41,965 nt of DNA, taken from positions 1 through 41,965 of the IMG/VR virus record IMGVR_UViG_3300017963_000419; one strand, 5' to 3'. The notes beneath the pieces are model-generated. The model was not told where the DNA came from. It searched no databases and saw only the letters and a list, made by a program, of their open reading frames with translations. Of this stretch, positions 40,304 to 41,965 are shown in pieces (positions within the stretch are counted from its first letter, which is position 1; each line of letters starts with the position of its first letter). The stretch comes from a virus. The translations under genes and the position numbers were made by a program.

Positions 40304-40491
40304 TAACAGACACTTCCAAGATGCCGTTTGGCAAGTACAGAGGCACCCCCATGTCCGAGGTCCCGGACAGCTACCTTGTTTGGTTCTATGGGCAGGATGA
40401 TGCCAAGGCTAGCCAGCCCGAGGTCTATCAGTACATTGTGGACAACGCCCATCTGTTCCCGGATCTGATCTTGAGGAGGGAGGACCGATGA
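40300..40491 (+). CDS. DUF3820 protein (63 residues)
   Basis: ATG 40300 overlaps the preceding stop (ATGA). KMPFGKYRGTPMSEVPDSYL followed by VWFYGQDDA is the DUF3820 signature, a small domain also found attached to exonucleases. The family function is unsettled; in phages it accompanies recombination or nuclease genes. Confidence 0.85.
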   Translation: MITDTSKMPFGKYRGTPMSEVPDSYLVWFYGQDDAKASQPEVYQYIVDNAHLFPDLILRREDR

Positions 40492-40703
40492 GCCAAGGAA
40501 CAGCCTGCCAGTGTCCTGAGAGAGAAAAGCCCGTCAAGGAGAGGGCTTGGGTGGTCTGGATGCGGAGATGCAACTACAGTGCTTTCAACGGCTACCATTA
40601 CACCCCCAGCGACTATTCCGCTGTCAAGTGTAGGGCTTGCGGAGCCAACTGGAGGACCAATGCTCAGTTTGTGGATGATTTGAAAGATGGAGAATTGAGA
40701 TGA
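40488..40703 (+). CDS. Small Cys-containing protein (71 residues)
   Basis: ATGA overlap with the DUF3820 gene. Cys28 (RRCNYSAFNGYHYTPSDYSA) and Cys48-x2-Cys51 (KCRACGANWRT) could form a zinc ribbon, with Cys7/Cys9 or His37 as further ligands. The function is unknown. Confidence 0.72.
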   Translation: MSQGTACQCPEREKPVKERAWVVWMRRCNYSAFNGYHYTPSDYSAVKCRACGANWRTNAQFVDDLKDGELR

Positions 40704-41005
40704 GCGGTGGATCTTTTGACTATTTGTGTCACAAGGAATTGGACTATTTCATGTGTACAGAGCGGGGTCTGGATGAGATGATTTGCGCTCTGGCAGAGTT
40801 GGGATATGCTGAGGATGCGGCTGTTGCCACCCAGCAATTCCTTCTGGACCTCCGGAAGGCCAAAGTCAGGCTGGAAGCATCCCTGTCTGATCTCCAGCCC
40901 GTATGGAAAGCAATTGAGTGGTGGAAGTCATGCGACACTTCCGAGGATGCGTTCAAGAAAGCACTAGCAAAGTGGAGAGGAGAAACAGATGAGTCAAGTG
41001 AGTAA
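40700..41005 (+). CDS. SGGSFDYLC-type conserved small phage protein (101 residues)
   Basis: The start MSGGSFDYLCHKELDYFM belongs to a widespread small family in phages and some bacteria. Helices follow (GLDEMICALAELGYAEDAAV, RLEASLSDLQPVWKAIEWW). ATGA overlap with the previous gene. The function is unknown. Confidence 0.8.
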   Translation: MSGGSFDYLCHKELDYFMCTERGLDEMICALAELGYAEDAAVATQQFLLDLRKAKVRLEASLSDLQPVWKAIEWWKSCDTSEDAFKKALAKWRGETDESSE

Positions 41006-41825
41006 CAGGGTGGAGGAGATCTTTGCCCACGCAGTGGCGATGGATCAGGCCGGGAGGCTCCGCAGTACCATTTACGTGATTGACCGGGAGGTGTACATCA
41101 TCAATCAGGACAACACGGTGTTCCTGCGGTTCAAGCTCAGGGAGAGTGAGAAGCCCTTTGAGGAGCCTGTCAGCTTCCGGGCCAATGACTATGACTCCCG
41201 GGCCTTCCGGGAGGAGGGTGGCAAGATTGTGTTTGAGACTGAGGCCAATGGCTTCATCCGGACCAAGACCTGCGGCACCCCAGACGCTGACCCGGAGGAG
41301 ATCCGGGACATGTTCAAGAAGTTCAAGCCCGTCAAGGTCAACAAGGTCAAGCTGAGCCGGGACATCCTCCCACTTCTGGAGGAGGGCCTGAGCCACATCG
41401 AGATCCGGGCCGAGGAGGGGGAGATCAAGTTTGTTCAGCGCAACATCTACTCGGGTGCGGTGATCGAGATCTCCCGGGCCGTTGACACTGGGGCTCTGGG
41501 GGTGGACAACCCCGATGAACTGGAGGAGGACTTTGGGCCGCTCGGCCTGCGCACAGGTGACTTCTCGGCCCTGTTTGCGTTCAATGATAATCTGGTGTTC
41601 ACCTTCCCACCCGAGGGGCAAGGTGACTACTGTTGTGTGAGAAGCAGGGACCCCAAAATGGCCATGGATGGGGTAGTGGCTTGTTGTGTGTATGATGAGC
41701 TGGGCCAGATCTCGGAGGTGAGTGATGGGAGGAAAGAGCAGAAAAAGCGGGGGAGTCAGCAAGGCTCTGATAAACAAACTGTCAAAGGGAAAGAACAAGT
41801 GCGGAAGCGGGTGCGCACCAAGTAA
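40989..41825 (+). CDS. Possible sliding-clamp-like protein (278 residues)
   Basis: ATG 40989 has GGAG upstream and overlaps the preceding gene. The protein appears to have two similar beta-rich halves: RFKLRESEKPFEEPVSFRAN to KIVFETEANGFIRTK, and VNKVKLSRDILPLLEEGLSH to DFSALFAFNDNLVFTFPPEG, ending near VVACCVYDELGQ. This layout recalls T4 gp45/PCNA-type clamps, but no diagnostic motif is visible. A Lys-rich disordered tail follows. It is equally possibly a protein of unknown family. Confidence 0.5.
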   Translation: MSQVSNRVEEIFAHAVAMDQAGRLRSTIYVIDREVYIINQDNTVFLRFKLRESEKPFEEPVSFRANDYDSRAFREEGGKIVFETEANGFIRTKTCGTPDADPEEIRDMFKKFKPVKVNKVKLSRDILPLLEEGLSHIEIRAEEGEIKFVQRNIYSGAVIEISRAVDTGALGVDNPDELEEDFGPLGLRTGDFSALFAFNDNLVFTFPPEGQGDYCCVRSRDPKMAMDGVVACCVYDELGQISEVSDGRKEQKKRGSQQGSDKQTVKGKEQVRKRVRTK

Positions 41826-41889
41826 CAAACAGAAGCGGGGGAAGGGATTTGATCTGCTATCTGAACAATCTGAAGGCGCAGGGGATTGA
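41725..41889 (+). CDS. Small basic protein overlapping the preceding gene (54 residues)
   Basis: ATG 41725 follows GGAGGTGAGTG, a strong SD, within the end of the 40989 gene. The product MGGKSRKSGGVSKALINKLS... is Lys/Gly/Ser-rich with two Cys (KCGSGCAPS). The frame overlaps the next gene. The function is unknown. Confidence 0.55.
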   Translation: MGGKSRKSGGVSKALINKLSKGKNKCGSGCAPSNKQKRGKGFDLLSEQSEGAGD

Positions 41890-41965
41890 CCCCAATTTCT
41901 GGTGCTCGGAGGAGTATGCCGGCAAGGCAGGCCTGATTGAGCGCAAGATCCGGGATGGCGGGACC
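41849..41965 (+). CDS. Partial gene at right edge
   Basis: The frame is open from TTG 41849 (after GGGGGAAGGGAT) to the window edge: ICYLNNLKAQGIDPNFWCSE, then EYAGKAGLIERKIRDGG. It is too short to assign. An upstream start in the same frame is possible. Third-position composition matches neighbouring genes. Confidence 0.5.
   Translation, partial: MICYLNNLKAQGIDPNFWCSEEYAGKAGLIERKIRDGGT

Noticed and set aside
40953-41828. 291-residue minus-strand frame
   Set aside because: Shadow of the 40989-41825 gene; no SD or motif on the minus strand.
1-41965. tRNA genes, CRISPR arrays, insertion sequences, integrase
   Set aside because: No cloverleaf, regularly spaced repeat, transposase motif or tyrosine/serine recombinase motif was seen on either strand by eye.

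Overview
The window is a 42-kb section of a tailed double-stranded DNA bacteriophage genome, GC-rich by eye, with densely packed genes and strong Shine-Dalgarno (SD) sequences. A long tape measure gene, a tail tube gene, a frameshifted tail chaperone and no contractile sheath gene point to a long non-contractile (siphovirus-like) tail and an HK97-type head. The host cannot be named from the sequence. No integrase, lysis gene, DNA polymerase, tRNA or CRISPR array was seen; some of these may lie outside the window.

Left arm (1 to about 21,945, all on the minus strand, read right to left): the late virion module in classical order. It runs small terminase, large terminase, two small proteins, portal, a very large minor head protein, two small proteins, prohead protease with a nested scaffold, a decoration-like protein, major capsid, a KFKLL-type protein, then two enzymes (GT42/MptE-like and sulfotransferase-like), four head-tail connector and tail completion proteins, a small protein, tail tube, tail chaperone with -1 frameshift, tape measure, and two large proteins of unknown function. 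The last of these runs off the left edge and has no stop codon in the window.

Centre (about 21,946 to 22,394): an AT-rich divergent control region. It holds four copies of a TTCTC-N6-GAGAA-like dyad, a palindrome, a candidate promoter under one dyad, and a long inverted repeat.

Right arm (about 22,395 to the right edge, all on the plus strand): early and middle genes. First comes a run of small proteins, most preceded by the same leader GGAGTACAGAC, with intergenic hairpins of which two carry the loop GGATCACCT. Next are a sigma-like factor, an SNF2-family helicase, a Topo VI-A/TOPRIM-like protein, a CHC2 zinc-finger primase, a structured leader, a winged-helix replication protein and a DnaB-like helicase with a cysteine-rich insertion. 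Then comes a lysine-rich protein followed by a metabolic island: a DUF362 protein and two different radical SAM proteins with a small partner. The arm ends with small zinc-binding proteins, a DUF3820 protein and a possible clamp-like protein.

Most unusual are: (i) the DUF362/radical SAM island; (ii) a 1230-residue head protein fused to a kinase-like and an ADP-ribosyltransferase-like domain; (iii) a sulfotransferase/glycosyltransferase-like pair inside the head module; (iv) three repeated regulatory languages, namely the leader motif, the anti-SD-loop hairpins and a two-copy promoter with a non-standard upstream box.
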